Assembly: GCF_940677205.1 (NCBI RefSeq) | Contig: NZ_OW712331.1 | Location: 1,178,001-1,242,000 of the forward strand | Length of the DNA: 64,000 nucleotides | Source of the DNA: [Clostridium] colinum | GTDB lineage: Bacteria > Bacillota > Clostridia > Lachnospirales > CAG-274 | Direction: 5' to 3' | Shown: positions 17,904-27,093 of the stretch, piece by piece | How positions within the stretch are numbered: the first letter of the stretch is position 1 | How the letters are laid out: each line of letters starts with the position of its first letter | Position numbers and translations under genes: made by a program | The notes under the pieces: generated by a model | Database searches by the model: none | What the model was told of the DNA's origin: nothing | Seen by the model: the letters and a program-made list of their open reading frames with translations, nothing else

Positions 17904-19103
17904 TTACTCTTTAAAATATCGTGAAAAATTTAATATTAAACCTGTACAAGCCATCATTATTAATAAAGACGTACCACCATAACTAACAAACGGAAGCGGT
18001 ATACCTGTGTTTGGTATAGTATTTGTAACAACTGCAATATTTATAATAACTTGAACAGCAATCATAGTTGTTATACCTACACATACATAACTCATATAAG
18101 TTTTTGGACTTCTAATAGCTGTTATATACCCTCTCCATATAATTGTAGAAAAAAGTAATATAAATATAGTTGCTCCTGCAAGCCCAAGTTCTTCACATAT
18201 AACAGAAAATATAATATCATTTTGTGCCTCTGGTATAAATCCTAGCTTTTGTCTACTTTGCCCTATACCTAAACCAAAAAAACCTCCAGATGCTATTGCA
18301 TATAAGGACTGAACTGTCTGATAACCTGTACCAGTTTTTACAGTATCGGCAAAAGGGTCTAACCAAGCCTGCACCCTAGCCATTCTAAATGGGTCTCCAA
18401 AGGCAATAATACCAATAAGCCCTAATACTCCTACTAAAATTATTGGTAAAAAATATTTCATTGTAGGAGATGCTACAAATATAATAGACATACCTATAAC
18501 ACCCATTATTATTGCCGTACTTGTATTTTCTATTAAAACTAGTCCTGTTGGTATAGCAAGTATGAAACAACATTTAATAAATCCTTCCCAATTATTTAAT
18601 ATATTAGGATTATCTGATATAAATTTTGATAAATACAATATAAGACCTATCTTAGCAATTTCTGATGGTTGAAAATTTATAGGACCTATAACAATCCACC
18701 TTTTAGCCCCATTTACTTCTTTACCTATAAATAAAACTAAAATTAAAAATATAATAGATACAATATATGCTAATCTTGAAAAACTTTTATATACTCTCCA
18801 ATCTATAGATGTTACTACTGGTAAAATTATAAAGCCTAAAATAGCAAATGTAGCTTGTTTTTTGAAAAAAAATAATATATCATCATATTTTGTTTTTCCT
18901 ACGTAATAGCTAGCACTAAATACCATTATTACACCGAATGTAACAAGTATTATAAGGCTTAGTAAAATTATAGGGTCTATTTTCCCTCTATGTATAACAA
19001 CCTCTTCAATTTGCTCTATTTGAAATTTTCTTATATTATCTCTTTTATTTATACGTTGTCTTTCGCTTGCCCTAAGATGTGAGTTTCCTCTTGATGTGGC
19101 CAA
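17904..19103 (-). CDS. ftsW: FtsW/SpoVE lipid II polymerase (SEDS family)
   Basis: A SEDS-family glycosyltransferase with about ten membrane segments after a basic cytoplasmic tail of 45 residues. Diagnostic elements are the loop GLGIGQSRQKLGFIPEAQNDIIFS and the C-terminal IPNTGIPLPFVSYGGTS. It polymerises lipid II at the septum with a cognate class B PBP. Its placement after murD is the standard dcw position of ftsW/spoVE; the PBP partner SpoVD is encoded at 31-33 kb. Whether it serves vegetative division, the spore cortex or both cannot be told from sequence. Confidence 0.92.
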   Translation of the reverse strand: MATSRGNSHLRASERQRINKRDNIRKFQIEQIEEVVIHRGKIDPIILLSLIILVTFGVIMVFSASYYVGKTKYDDILFFFKKQATFAILGFIILPVVTSIDWRVYKSFSRLAYIVSIIFLILVLFIGKEVNGAKRWIVIGPINFQPSEIAKIGLILYLSKFISDNPNILNNWEGFIKCCFILAIPTGLVLIENTSTAIIMGVIGMSIIFVASPTMKYFLPIILVGVLGLIGIIAFGDPFRMARVQAWLDPFADTVKTGTGYQTVQSLYAIASGGFFGLGIGQSRQKLGFIPEAQNDIIFSVICEELGLAGATIFILLFSTIIWRGYITAIRSPKTYMSYVCVGITTMIAVQVIINIAVVTNTIPNTGIPLPFVSYGGTSLLIMMACTGLILNFSRYFKE

Positions 19104-19110
19104 TGTAAAA

Positions 19111-20451
19111 TCACTCCTTCAAATCTCTTACATATTGTTTAAAAATATTACCTCTTTCTTCATAATCTTTAAACATATCAAAACTAGCACAAGCTGGCGA
19201 TAAAAGAACACAATATCCAAATTTAGCATTTTCATAACAATAATCTATTGCATCTAAAAAGCTATCTTTTATTATATAATTATTAAAATTTAAACTTTTA
19301 CAGTCTTTAGCTATTCTATCTCTAACCTGACCTATAACAACGGCTACTTTTACTTTATCTTTAAATTCTTTTATTAGTGGTAAAAAGTCTGAATTTTTTT
19401 CATATCCTCCAACTATAAGATAAGTAGGCTTTTTCATAGCTCTTATTGCTTTTATTGTAGCATCTGTATTAGTTCCTTTAGAATCATTGTAATAATCTAC
19501 ACCTTTTTTAGTAGTAACATATTCTATCCTATGCTCTACCGCTTTAAAAGTTTTAAGTCCTTCTATTATTACATCTAATGGTACATTATAGCATAAACAC
19601 ATTAAAGTTGCTACCATAACATTTTGTATATTATGTTCACCTAGTATTTTTATATCATCTATATTTATAAAAGGATATTCATTTATATATATATAATTAT
19701 CTTTTAAATATGCACCTTTATCTATATGTTCTTTTGTAGAAAAATAAATAACCTTTGCTTTAGTTTTATGCTCCATCTTTCTACATTCTATATCGTCATA
19801 ATTTAATATTAAAAAATTACTTTCATCTTGATTTCCAAATATTTTTTCTTTAGCATTTATATAATTTGTCATTGTTTTATGTCTATTTAAATGGTCTTCT
19901 GTAATATTTAAAACACAAGCTATAATAGGTTTAAATGTTTTTACTGTTTCTAGCTGAAAGCTACTAAGCTCTAAAATTACTATACTATCTTTTTCTATAT
20001 CTAAAGCATATTCTGAAAAAGGTACTCCAATATTACCCGCTACATAGCTTTTTTTATATCTATTTAAAATATGACCTACAAGGCTTGTTGTTGTTGTTTT
20101 ACCATTTGTCCCTGTTATAGCTATTATAGGGGCTTTGCAAACTAAATAAGAAAGTTCTATTTCACTTATGACTGGTATTTTTGTTTTAGCATATTTTACA
20201 AAGTCTAAATCTGTTGGTAGCCCTGGGCTTACAACCATTAAATCAACACTATCAATTAATTTATTATCCGGATTTTTACCTAAATATAATTTTATATTAT
20301 TGTCTTTTAAAATATTTATTTGTTGTATATCTTCTTCTTTTTTTAAATCTTGTATTATTACATTTGCACCTAATTTTTTTAACATTAAAGAAGCACTAAT
20401 ACCACTTCTGGCAATGCCACAAACAAGTACATTTTTATTATAAAATTCCAT
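19111..20451 (-). CDS. murD: UDP-MurNAc-L-alanine:D-glutamate ligase MurD
   Basis: MurD adds D-glutamate to UDP-MurNAc-L-Ala in the cytoplasm. The ATP-binding loop is TGTNGKTTTTSLVG, followed by central motifs ITEDHLNRH and YNDSKGTNTDA. The 446-residue length is normal. It lies between mraY (16 bases) and ftsW (7 bases). Confidence 0.95.
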   Translation of the reverse strand: MEFYNKNVLVCGIARSGISASLMLKKLGANVIIQDLKKEEDIQQINILKDNNIKLYLGKNPDNKLIDSVDLMVVSPGLPTDLDFVKYAKTKIPVISEIELSYLVCKAPIIAITGTNGKTTTTSLVGHILNRYKKSYVAGNIGVPFSEYALDIEKDSIVILELSSFQLETVKTFKPIIACVLNITEDHLNRHKTMTNYINAKEKIFGNQDESNFLILNYDDIECRKMEHKTKAKVIYFSTKEHIDKGAYLKDNYIYINEYPFINIDDIKILGEHNIQNVMVATLMCLCYNVPLDVIIEGLKTFKAVEHRIEYVTTKKGVDYYNDSKGTNTDATIKAIRAMKKPTYLIVGGYEKNSDFLPLIKEFKDKVKVAVVIGQVRDRIAKDCKSLNFNNYIIKDSFLDAIDYCYENAKFGYCVLLSPACASFDMFKDYEERGNIFKQYVRDLKE

Positions 20452-20467
20452 AAAATCCTCCTAATTT

Positions 20468-21445
20468 TTAAAAGAAATTTTTGGTAGCTAAAAATCCAAC
20501 TAGACAAGCTATAGCTGTTATTATATAAAATACTGCAACAACTTTTACCTCTTTCCAACCACATTGTTCAAAATGATGATGAAGTGGTGCCATTTTAAAA
20601 AGTCTTTTACCTTTTGTAGCTTTAAAATATCCTACTTGTAGCATAACAGATATAGCTTCTAAAACATATATTATACCTACAATAATAATAAATAAAGGCA
20701 TTTTCATTATTATTGCTATGCTAGCTACTAATCCACCAAGTGCAAGAGAACCTGTATCTCCCATAAAAACTTTTGCAGGATGTGTATTAAAAAGTAAAAA
20801 TCCAAGTAAAGCCCCAACAGCCGCACCTGTTATAGGTAAAAGTCCTTTATTTATGGATAATGCATTAAATAAAAAGAATATTACAACTAAAACTGTAACT
20901 CCAGATGCAAGACCATCAAGACCATCTGTTAAATTTACACTATTAACAGTACCTACCATAACTATAAAGAAAAAAGGTATAAATAATATTCCTAGCTCTA
21001 ATGTTTTACCATCCGTAAATGGTATATATATATCTGTACCAACATTAGAATAATTGTATAAATAATATAAAAATACACCAGTTATAATAAGTTGACCTAT
21101 TATCTTTTGATAAGCTCTAAGACCTAAAGAACGTTTTTTTACAACTTTTATATAATCATCTATAAAACCTATTATACCATATCCTATTGTAACAAATAAT
21201 ACTGCCATACCGTCTTTATTATCTTTTAAAAAAAATAAAGAAGATATAACTAAACTTATTAAAATCATTATACCACCCATTGTTGGCGTCCCTGATTTTA
21301 TAAGATGTGTTTGTGGTCCATCATCTCTTACATTTTGCCCAAATTTTAGCCTAGTTAAAAATGGTATTATAGTAGGGCATAAAAATATATTGATAACAAA
21401 GGCTATTAATATAGCATAAATAGCAGAATATAAATTAAATTCCAT
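20468..21445 (-). CDS. mraY: Phospho-MurNAc-pentapeptide transferase MraY
   Basis: MraY transfers phospho-MurNAc-pentapeptide to undecaprenyl phosphate, making lipid I. About ten membrane segments are present with conserved acidic motifs GFIDDYIKV and NLTDGLDGLA and the histidine cluster PLHHHFE near the C-terminus. The length of 325 residues is normal. Its start overlaps the end of murF by 11 bases. Confidence 0.96.
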   Translation of the reverse strand: MEFNLYSAIYAILIAFVINIFLCPTIIPFLTRLKFGQNVRDDGPQTHLIKSGTPTMGGIMILISLVISSLFFLKDNKDGMAVLFVTIGYGIIGFIDDYIKVVKKRSLGLRAYQKIIGQLIITGVFLYYLYNYSNVGTDIYIPFTDGKTLELGILFIPFFFIVMVGTVNSVNLTDGLDGLASGVTVLVVIFFLFNALSINKGLLPITGAAVGALLGFLLFNTHPAKVFMGDTGSLALGGLVASIAIIMKMPLFIIIVGIIYVLEAISVMLQVGYFKATKGKRLFKMAPLHHHFEQCGWKEVKVVAVFYIITAIACLVGFLATKNFF

Positions 21446-22823
21446 TGTTTTCTCTCCTCATAATTTCCTCAACTGTATTTTCTAGCTTCATACCTCTAGA
21501 TGCTTTTATAAGTATAATATCTCCTTGTTTTAAAAGATTACCTATTTTATCAAAAAATTCTTCTTGAGTTTTAAAATAATTTAAATTAGATGTATTATTT
21601 TTATTGCTTTTTGCTCCATCTAACATATAATAACTATTATTTCCTATAAATATAAGCTCATCTATACATTTGTCTGAGGCATATTTTCCAATATCATAAT
21701 GCATATCATTTGTATAAGTTCCTAGCTCAAACATATCACCTAATATAGCAACTTTTCTTCCTTTAGTTGTAGCTAAAACATCTAAAGTAGCTTTCATAGA
21801 GTTAGGATTTGCATTATATGTATCATTTATTATAGTATAATTATTTGTTTTTATAATATCCATTCTCATCTTGCTAGGCTTAAATGTTTCAAGACCTGTT
21901 TTTATTTCATCTTCTGTAAGCCCCAAGCTTTCGCAAACTAATGTTACAGCTAATGCATTAGATAAAGTATGTTCACCAGGTATTTTTAAATTTACATCGA
22001 AATTTTTATCAAAGTAGTTAATTGTTGCACTTATTCCATTAATACCATTTTGTTGTATATTTGTAGCATATGCATCTAATTTTTTATTAATGCTATAAAA
22101 ATATGCTTTTGTATTATCACTTTCTTCTTTTAATGTGCATAATATATCATCATCACCATTTAATATTTTTATACCATTATTTTTTAAATAATCAAATATT
22201 TCATATTTTGCTCTTAATATACCTTCTCTATTTCCTAAATTTTCTATGTGAGATACTCCTATATTTGTTATTAATGCTATATCTGGCTTTGCTATTTTGC
22301 TAAGTGCTCTTATCTCTCCAAAATGGTTCATTCCCATTTCCAAAATAGCTATTTCTGTATCTTCTTCTATATTAAAAATAGTTAATGGCAAACCTATTTC
22401 ATTATTAAAGTTACCTTCTGTTTTTACCACTTTATATTTTTGAGCTAAACAAGATGCTAACATATCCTTTGTTGTTGTTTTCCCCGCACTTCCAGTAAGA
22501 GCTACAATAGGTATTTTAAATAAATTTCTATAATACATAGCTAAATCTTTTAAAGCTTCTTTTGTATCTGCTACATTTATTACCATATTATCTGTTTTTA
22601 TAGGCTTTTGACTAAGACAAACGCTAGCACCTTTTTCAAATGCAACATCTATAAAATTATGTCCATCAAAATTTTCACCTATTATAGGTATAAATAAATC
22701 TCCTTCCTTTATGCTTCTTGTATCTGTGGAAATGTTTTTTATAAAAATATTATCCGTATTAACATTTTGGCTTATAGTACCGTTTACTGCTTTTATAACA
22801 TCTTCAATAAAAATAGGTTTCAT
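21435..22823 (-). CDS. murF: UDP-MurNAc-tripeptide:D-Ala-D-Ala ligase MurF
   Basis: MurF adds the D-Ala-D-Ala dipeptide to complete the cytoplasmic precursor. The P-loop TGSAGKTTTKDM, the segment NDTYNANPNSMKATLD and the C-terminal domain are typical of MurF. It starts one base after the stop of murE and overlaps mraY at its end, so this is a tightly coupled operon. Confidence 0.95.
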   Translation of the reverse strand: MKPIFIEDVIKAVNGTISQNVNTDNIFIKNISTDTRSIKEGDLFIPIIGENFDGHNFIDVAFEKGASVCLSQKPIKTDNMVINVADTKEALKDLAMYYRNLFKIPIVALTGSAGKTTTKDMLASCLAQKYKVVKTEGNFNNEIGLPLTIFNIEEDTEIAILEMGMNHFGEIRALSKIAKPDIALITNIGVSHIENLGNREGILRAKYEIFDYLKNNGIKILNGDDDILCTLKEESDNTKAYFYSINKKLDAYATNIQQNGINGISATINYFDKNFDVNLKIPGEHTLSNALAVTLVCESLGLTEDEIKTGLETFKPSKMRMDIIKTNNYTIINDTYNANPNSMKATLDVLATTKGRKVAILGDMFELGTYTNDMHYDIGKYASDKCIDELIFIGNNSYYMLDGAKSNKNNTSNLNYFKTQEEFFDKIGNLLKQGDIILIKASRGMKLENTVEEIMRRENNGI

Positions 22824-22824
22824 T

Positions 22825-24285
22825 TTACAAATCCTCCAAAGCTTCTGTTGCTACCTCTGCATCATCAAAGTGTATTGTCCTATCGGCAAAAATTTCATAG
22901 TTTTCGTGTCCTTTCCCAGCAATTATAATACTATCATTAACATTTGCCATAGAAATCCCTTTATAAATAGCTTCTCTACGTCCTGTTATCTTTTCATAAT
23001 TATTAGTTATTGGTTTAACCCCTTTTTCTATTTCATCAATTATATCTTCAGGTATTTCAGAACGAGGATTATCTGATGTAATTATAGTATAATCTGATAA
23101 TTTTGCAGATATTTCTCCCATAATACTGCGTTTTTTTCTATCTCTATCTCCACCACAACCAAAAATAGTTATAACTCTACCTTTAGTAAATTCTCTAACA
23201 GATTTTATTATATTTTCAAGACCATCTGGTGTATGAGCATAATCTACAATAACATTAAACCCTTTATCATTTGGTATAGTCTGAATTCTTCCTGCTACAC
23301 CTTTTATGTTTTTTATTCCTGCTTTTATAGTCTCCATTGGTATACCTTGCATTAAACAAGCTCCTATAACACCTAGGGAATTATAAACACTAAATCTACC
23401 TGGTATATTTAAAATAAAACTTTCTATTTTTCCATTATATTTTATATCAAATGTTACTTTATCCATAAAATATTGTATGTTTATAGCCTTTAAGTCACTA
23501 TCATTTTCTATACTATATCTAAATACTTTACAATTAGCATTTTTTACTATATCATTTGCATATTTATCATCTGCATTTATTATACCTATTTTACACATAT
23601 CAAATAATTTACTTTTTGCATTACAATAGTTTTGCATATTTTTATGTAAATCTAAATGGTCTTGTGTTAAGTTTGTAAAAATACCTATATTAAAATTACA
23701 TTCTTCTACTTTATAAAGCTCTAAAGCATGAGAAGATACTTCCATAACAATATTTTCTATACCATCATTTACCATTTTATCAAAAAGTTGATTTAATTCT
23801 ATAGTATCTGGTGTTGTACTTGTTGCAAAATCAAAATCTATTTTTTTAGCATTTTCTCTAATTTCAATAGTACCTATAATACCCACTGTTTTTTTATATT
23901 CTAATAATACTTGTTCTAAAAAATAAGTTGTGCTTGTTTTTCCATTAGTACCTGTAACACCTATTAAATTTATATTTTTAGTAGGATTATTATAAAAATT
24001 TTTAGCTATTGTTGCTAAAGCTTTTCTACAATTTTCAACTTGTAAAATAGCTATATTTTCATTTTGGCTTATATTATCTATATCCTCACAAAGTATTAAT
24101 GAAGCTCCACTATTTATTGCATTTTGAATAAATTTGTGCCCATCTACATTAAACCCTTTTATAGCACAATACATTGAACCCTTTTTTACTTGCCTCGAAT
24201 CAATCGTAAGATGTAATACGTCTACATTTTCATTTCCTATTAATTTTATGTATTTTAAATTTTTTAACAAATCTTTTAATATCAT
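22825..24285 (-). CDS. murE: UDP-MurNAc-dipeptide ligase MurE, meso-DAP type
   Basis: MurE adds the third stem-peptide residue. The P-loop is GVTGTNGKTSTTYF; the substrate-selecting DNPR motif (SDNPRSE) identifies the meso-diaminopimelate form rather than the L-lysine form. The 486-residue length is normal. It is the first gene of the run murE-murF-mraY-murD-ftsW-ispD. In most Firmicutes it follows spoVD directly; here spoVD is about 7 kb away. Confidence 0.95.
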   Translation of the reverse strand: MILKDLLKNLKYIKLIGNENVDVLHLTIDSRQVKKGSMYCAIKGFNVDGHKFIQNAINSGASLILCEDIDNISQNENIAILQVENCRKALATIAKNFYNNPTKNINLIGVTGTNGKTSTTYFLEQVLLEYKKTVGIIGTIEIRENAKKIDFDFATSTTPDTIELNQLFDKMVNDGIENIVMEVSSHALELYKVEECNFNIGIFTNLTQDHLDLHKNMQNYCNAKSKLFDMCKIGIINADDKYANDIVKNANCKVFRYSIENDSDLKAINIQYFMDKVTFDIKYNGKIESFILNIPGRFSVYNSLGVIGACLMQGIPMETIKAGIKNIKGVAGRIQTIPNDKGFNVIVDYAHTPDGLENIIKSVREFTKGRVITIFGCGGDRDRKKRSIMGEISAKLSDYTIITSDNPRSEIPEDIIDEIEKGVKPITNNYEKITGRREAIYKGISMANVNDSIIIAGKGHENYEIFADRTIHFDDAEVATEALEDL

Positions 24286-24541
24286 TATTATACCTCTTAA
24301 ATCTTATATTTTATTTATATTAATTATACATCTAAATTAACACTTTGTGTATATTTTTTTAAGACAAAATATTATATCTTTTTATTTATATATACATTAT
24401 ATTTTAATATATCATATTTTTTACTACTTATCCATATAAATTAAAAATTTTTATTTACATTTTATAAAATATACATATTAAAAAATTGTATTAAAGATAA
24501 AAAATATAATAAAATAATAACACCATATTTCAAGGCTTTTA

Positions 24542-24570
24542 TTGACAAAATTTGTATTTTAATATACAAT
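24542..24570 (+). promoter_or_regulatory. Sigma-A-type promoter of the zinc-ribbon gene
   Basis: TTGACA (24542-24547) and TACAAT (24565-24570) are separated by 17 bases, 44 bases upstream of the ATG at 24614. The remaining gap from 24286 is AT-rich and shows nothing else that I can name. Confidence 0.7.
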
Positions 24571-24613
24571 CTTATTAAATTTAAATATTATTTATAAAGG
24601 AGTAAATATTTTT

Positions 24614-24820
24614 ATGAACTGTCCTAATTGTGGAAAAGAATGTCATATAATTACTGAAACAAATACTACTGGTAAAGATTTTTCTGGAGGCAAAGCTTGT
24701 TGTGGTGTTATCTTTCTTGGTTGGATAGGCTTATTATGTGGTGCTTGTGGCAAAGGTAAACAAACTCACACAAAATCTTATTGGGTATGTGGTAATTGTG
24801 GTAATAAATTTAAAATATAG
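24614..24820 (+). CDS. Small zinc-ribbon protein
   Basis: A 68-residue protein with paired cysteines at both ends (CPNCGKEC at the start, CGNCGNKF at the end) and a central glycine- and cysteine-rich hydrophobic stretch (ACCGVIFLGWIGLLCGACG). The pattern resembles small zinc-ribbon membrane-associated proteins common in Firmicutes. AAAGGAG upstream supports the start. Downstream, separated by eight bases, is a DUF2085 gene, probably in the same transcript. Function unknown. Confidence 0.7.
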   Translation: MNCPNCGKECHIITETNTTGKDFSGGKACCGVIFLGWIGLLCGACGKGKQTHTKSYWVCGNCGNKFKI

Positions 24821-24828
24821 GTATAATT

Positions 24829-25182
24829 ATGGTTAATAAAATATGGTTAATATTAATGGAATTTTTTAGCTTTAGTTGTCATCAGCTTCCTGAAAGAAGT
24901 TTTTTTATTAAAGGTTATCAAATGCCTGTTTGTACAAGATGTGTAGGAGTTTTTATATCTTCAATACTTGCTATAATAGTATTTTTTAAGAAAAAAATAT
25001 CATTTATGTTAAGTATCTTAATGTCATTAGTAATGCTTATAGACTGGTCATTACAATTTTTTAATATTAAAAGTTCAACTAATACAAGGCGCCTAATAAC
25101 TGGTTTAATAGGTGGTTTTGGTTATACAATGATAAATCTTAAATTTTTTAAATGGCTATTAAATAAATCTAAAGTTAATTAA
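24829..25182 (+). CDS. DUF2085 family membrane protein
   Basis: A 117-residue protein with the DUF2085 signature: SCHQLPERSFFIKGYQMPVCTRCVG, abbreviated here as CHQ-x-PERSF and C-x2-C, followed by three hydrophobic segments. The cysteine and histidine residues suggest metal binding at the membrane surface. The ribosome binding site is weak, which fits translational coupling to the zinc-ribbon gene eight bases upstream. The family has no established function. Confidence 0.75.
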   Translation: MVNKIWLILMEFFSFSCHQLPERSFFIKGYQMPVCTRCVGVFISSILAIIVFFKKKISFMLSILMSLVMLIDWSLQFFNIKSSTNTRRLITGLIGGFGYTMINLKFFKWLLNKSKVN

Positions 25183-25207
25183 GGTGGTATTAACCACCTA
25201 TTTTTTA
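25182..25207 (+). terminator. Rho-independent terminator
   Basis: AGGTGGT (25182-25188) pairs with ACCACCT (25193-25199) around a four-base loop and is followed by a T run from 25201. It ends the zinc-ribbon/DUF2085 transcript. Confidence 0.85.
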
Positions 25208-25375
25208 TTATAAATATACTTTAATTGTATAATATATAAAGATTAAATACTGTTTTTAATAATATAAAAAAATTATTATAAATCAAAAATAAGATTTTAA
25301 CTAATAAAAATAATACTTTATAATAAATATTTCATTGTATAAATTATATAAACAACTAAATATAAAGTAATAAAA

Positions 25376-25605
25376 AGGTTATTTATCAAAATTAGTGATA
25401 ATTTTTTTAATTTATAAATATAACTAAACCATAATTTAATTTATAAATATCTAAGTATTATAAATATATATATTTTATGATTTTTTAGTAGTAATTTTCT
25501 ATTTTTTATTTGTAAACTATTTTTTAATTATTTATATTTTTTTCTATTGCTAAAAATAGTAAACCCCCAATAAAAAAATTTATCACTAATATTGGCAAAT
25601 AACCT
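25376..25605. repeat. Intergenic element with ~34-bp terminal inverted repeats (MITE-like)
   Basis: The left end (25376-25408) starts AGGTTATTTATC and contains ATTAGTGATAA followed by seven T; the right end (25572-25605) is its reverse complement with few differences. Both ends begin with AGGTTATTT. The ~160 bases between are AT-rich and hold no ORF, but carry two copies of TTAATTTATAAATAT (25408-25445). No clean target-site duplication is visible. Small non-autonomous transposable element or large structured RNA are the alternatives. The rest of the 529-base gap holds terminators only. Confidence 0.45.
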
Positions 25606-25630
25606 AAAAATAATATATAACCAAAATAAA

Positions 25631-25674
25631 TAAGCGATATTTAACCCATAATCATTAGTGTCAAATATCGCTTA
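25631..25674 (-). terminator. Terminator of the infC-rpmI-rplT operon
   Basis: TAAGCGATATTT (25631-25642) and AAATATCGCTTA (25663-25674) form a 12-base stem with a 20-base loop. On the minus strand it is followed by TTTATTTTGG. A second, smaller hairpin (25683-25706) lies nearer the rplT stop. Confidence 0.6.
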
Positions 25675-25711
25675 AAATTGTTCTTTATCAATATTATTTG
25701 ATAAAGCCTTA

Positions 25712-26068
25712 CTATTTAATATTAGCTTTAGCTGTTTCTACAAGTTTAGCAAAAGCATTTGCATCATTTACAGCCATTTCTGCAAGCATTTTTCTGTTAA
25801 TATTAATACCTGCATTTTTAATACCATTCATAAATTTGCTATATGATAAACCATTTATTCTAGCTGCAGCGTTAATTCTTGTAATCCAAAGTCTTCTATA
25901 TTCTCTTTTAGTTTGTTTTCTACCTGCAAAAGCATGAGCCATAGCACGCATAACAGATTGTTTAGCTATTCTGTATTGTTTATTTCTAGCGCCAACAAAC
26001 CCCTTAGCCATTTTTAAAACTTTTTTATGTTTTTTACGTGCATTCATAGCACCTTTAATTCTAGCCAT
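25712..26068 (-). CDS. rplT: 50S ribosomal protein L20
   Basis: L20 (118 residues) binds 23S rRNA early in 50S assembly and, in Firmicutes, represses its own operon by binding the leader RNA. The sequence is strongly basic, with conserved segments [22 protein letters not shown] (shortened), ANKQY-like RNKQYR and the C-terminal globular domain. It is third in the infC-rpmI-rplT operon, with 28 bases to rpmI. Confidence 0.97.
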   Translation of the reverse strand: MARIKGAMNARKKHKKVLKMAKGFVGARNKQYRIAKQSVMRAMAHAFAGRKQTKREYRRLWITRINAAARINGLSYSKFMNGIKNAGININRKMLAEMAVNDANAFAKLVETAKANIK

Positions 26069-26096
26069 TATAATTTTCCTCCTTATGAATTGTCAA

Positions 26097-26294
26097 TTAA
26101 ATATAAGGTAATACTTTTTTCATTTGTTTCATATTAGATTTATCTACTAAGTTAGATTTTCTAAGTCCTCTTTTTCTTTTTGTAGATTTTTTAGTTAATA
26201 TGTGTTGTTTATTAGCTTTAGTTTTCTTTAATTTACCAGTACCAGTAATAGAAACACGTTTAGAAACTGCTTTTTTTGTTTTTAATTTAGGCAT
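26097..26294 (-). CDS. rpmI: 50S ribosomal protein L35
   Basis: A 65-residue basic protein beginning [14 protein letters not shown] with the KRKRGLRKS segment and the C-terminal MKKVLPYI typical of L35. It is second in the infC operon, with a GGAGG site upstream. Confidence 0.97.
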   Translation of the reverse strand: MPKLKTKKAVSKRVSITGTGKLKKTKANKQHILTKKSTKRKRGLRKSNLVDKSNMKQMKKVLPYI

Positions 26295-26318
26295 TTTAAA
26301 TGTCCTCCCTTGTAAGAT

Positions 26319-26825
26319 TTATGCTTTAGGCCCTAAAAACATTGCCATAGACTTAGCTTCTAATTTAGGAGCTTTCTCTACAATACCATATTCGCTAACT
26401 TGCTGTGCAAAATTGTCCATAATATCATTTGCAATGTCTGTGTGCCCAAGTTCTCTACCTCTAAATTTTATACTAATTTTAACTTTATCACCATTTTTAA
26501 GGAACTCTATTGCTTTTTTTACTTTAACTTGCACGTCGTGCTTATCTATATTAGGGGATAAACGTAACTCTTTAACAGAAACTACTTTTTGCTTTTTACG
26601 AGTTTCCTTTTCTTTTTTAGCTTTATCAAATTTAAATTTACTATAGTCCATTATTCTACAAACAGGTGGTTTAGCCGTTGGTGAAATTTTAACTAAATCT
26701 AAATTTCTATCATCTGCTAAAGCTTGAGCTTCTCTAGACGACATAATTCCAAGTTGTTTTCCGTCATCACCTATAACTCTAACTTCCCTATCCTTGATTT
26801 GTTCGTTAATCATTAACTCGTTAAT
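26319..26825 (-). CDS. infC: Translation initiation factor IF-3, probable AUU start
   Basis: IF-3 binds the 30S subunit and monitors initiation codons. Conserved segments are INEQIKDREVRVIG, PPVCRIMDYSKFKF and the C-terminal KVKKAIEFLKNGDKVKISIKFRGRE block (shortened). A GTG at 26834 abuts AGGAGG too closely to serve as start. The ATT at 26825 lies eight bases after AGGAGG, the correct spacing, and AUU starts are the known device for infC autoregulation by IF-3 discrimination. The next ATG (26813) lacks a ribosome binding site. With this start the protein has 168 residues. Confidence 0.92.
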   Translation of the reverse strand: MNELMINEQIKDREVRVIGDDGKQLGIMSSREAQALADDRNLDLVKISPTAKPPVCRIMDYSKFKFDKAKKEKETRKKQKVVSVKELRLSPNIDKHDVQVKVKKAIEFLKNGDKVKISIKFRGRELGHTDIANDIMDNFAQQVSEYGIVEKAPKLEAKSMAMFLGPKA

Positions 26826-26984
26826 CGCGAGCACCTCCTAAAATTTGAAAAATAAAAAAAGAGCAATGAAGATGCTCCTACTAAAAAATCCCTAAAATGC
26901 ATAAAACATTAAAGTATGAAATTTTAATAACCTTAAAGCTATATACCGTAAGGTGAGAAGTAGAGCTTCTTCTTTATTCTCATA
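26826..26984 (-). promoter_or_regulatory. infC operon leader (L20-leader-like)
   Basis: About 160 transcribed bases precede infC. On the minus strand an AAGCTCTACTTCTCACC segment and a later ATAGCTTT can pair, and a terminator hairpin follows close to the gene. This arrangement matches the L20-controlled leader of Firmicutes infC operons. I matched layout, not the full consensus. Confidence 0.6.
26854..26877 (-). terminator. Attenuator terminator in the infC leader
   Basis: On the minus strand GAGCA (26877-26873) pairs with TGCTC (26865-26861) over a seven-base loop and is followed by seven T, about 30 bases before infC. An intrinsic terminator inside the leader indicates transcription attenuation. 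Confidence 0.75.
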
Positions 26985-26985
26985 G

Positions 26986-27014
26986 ATTTTATCATATTAT
27001 AATATTTATGTCAA
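26986..27014 (-). promoter_or_regulatory. Sigma-A-type promoter of the infC operon
   Basis: TTGACA (27014-27009 on the minus strand) and TAAAAT (26991-26986) are separated by 17 bases. It places the transcript start near 26979, ahead of the leader. Confidence 0.75.
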
Positions 27015-27093
27015 CAGTTTTTATAATTTTTTCTTATCATTTTTATTTATCAAATAAAGTTTATAGTAATATATAAAACTAAAAATTTTATAT

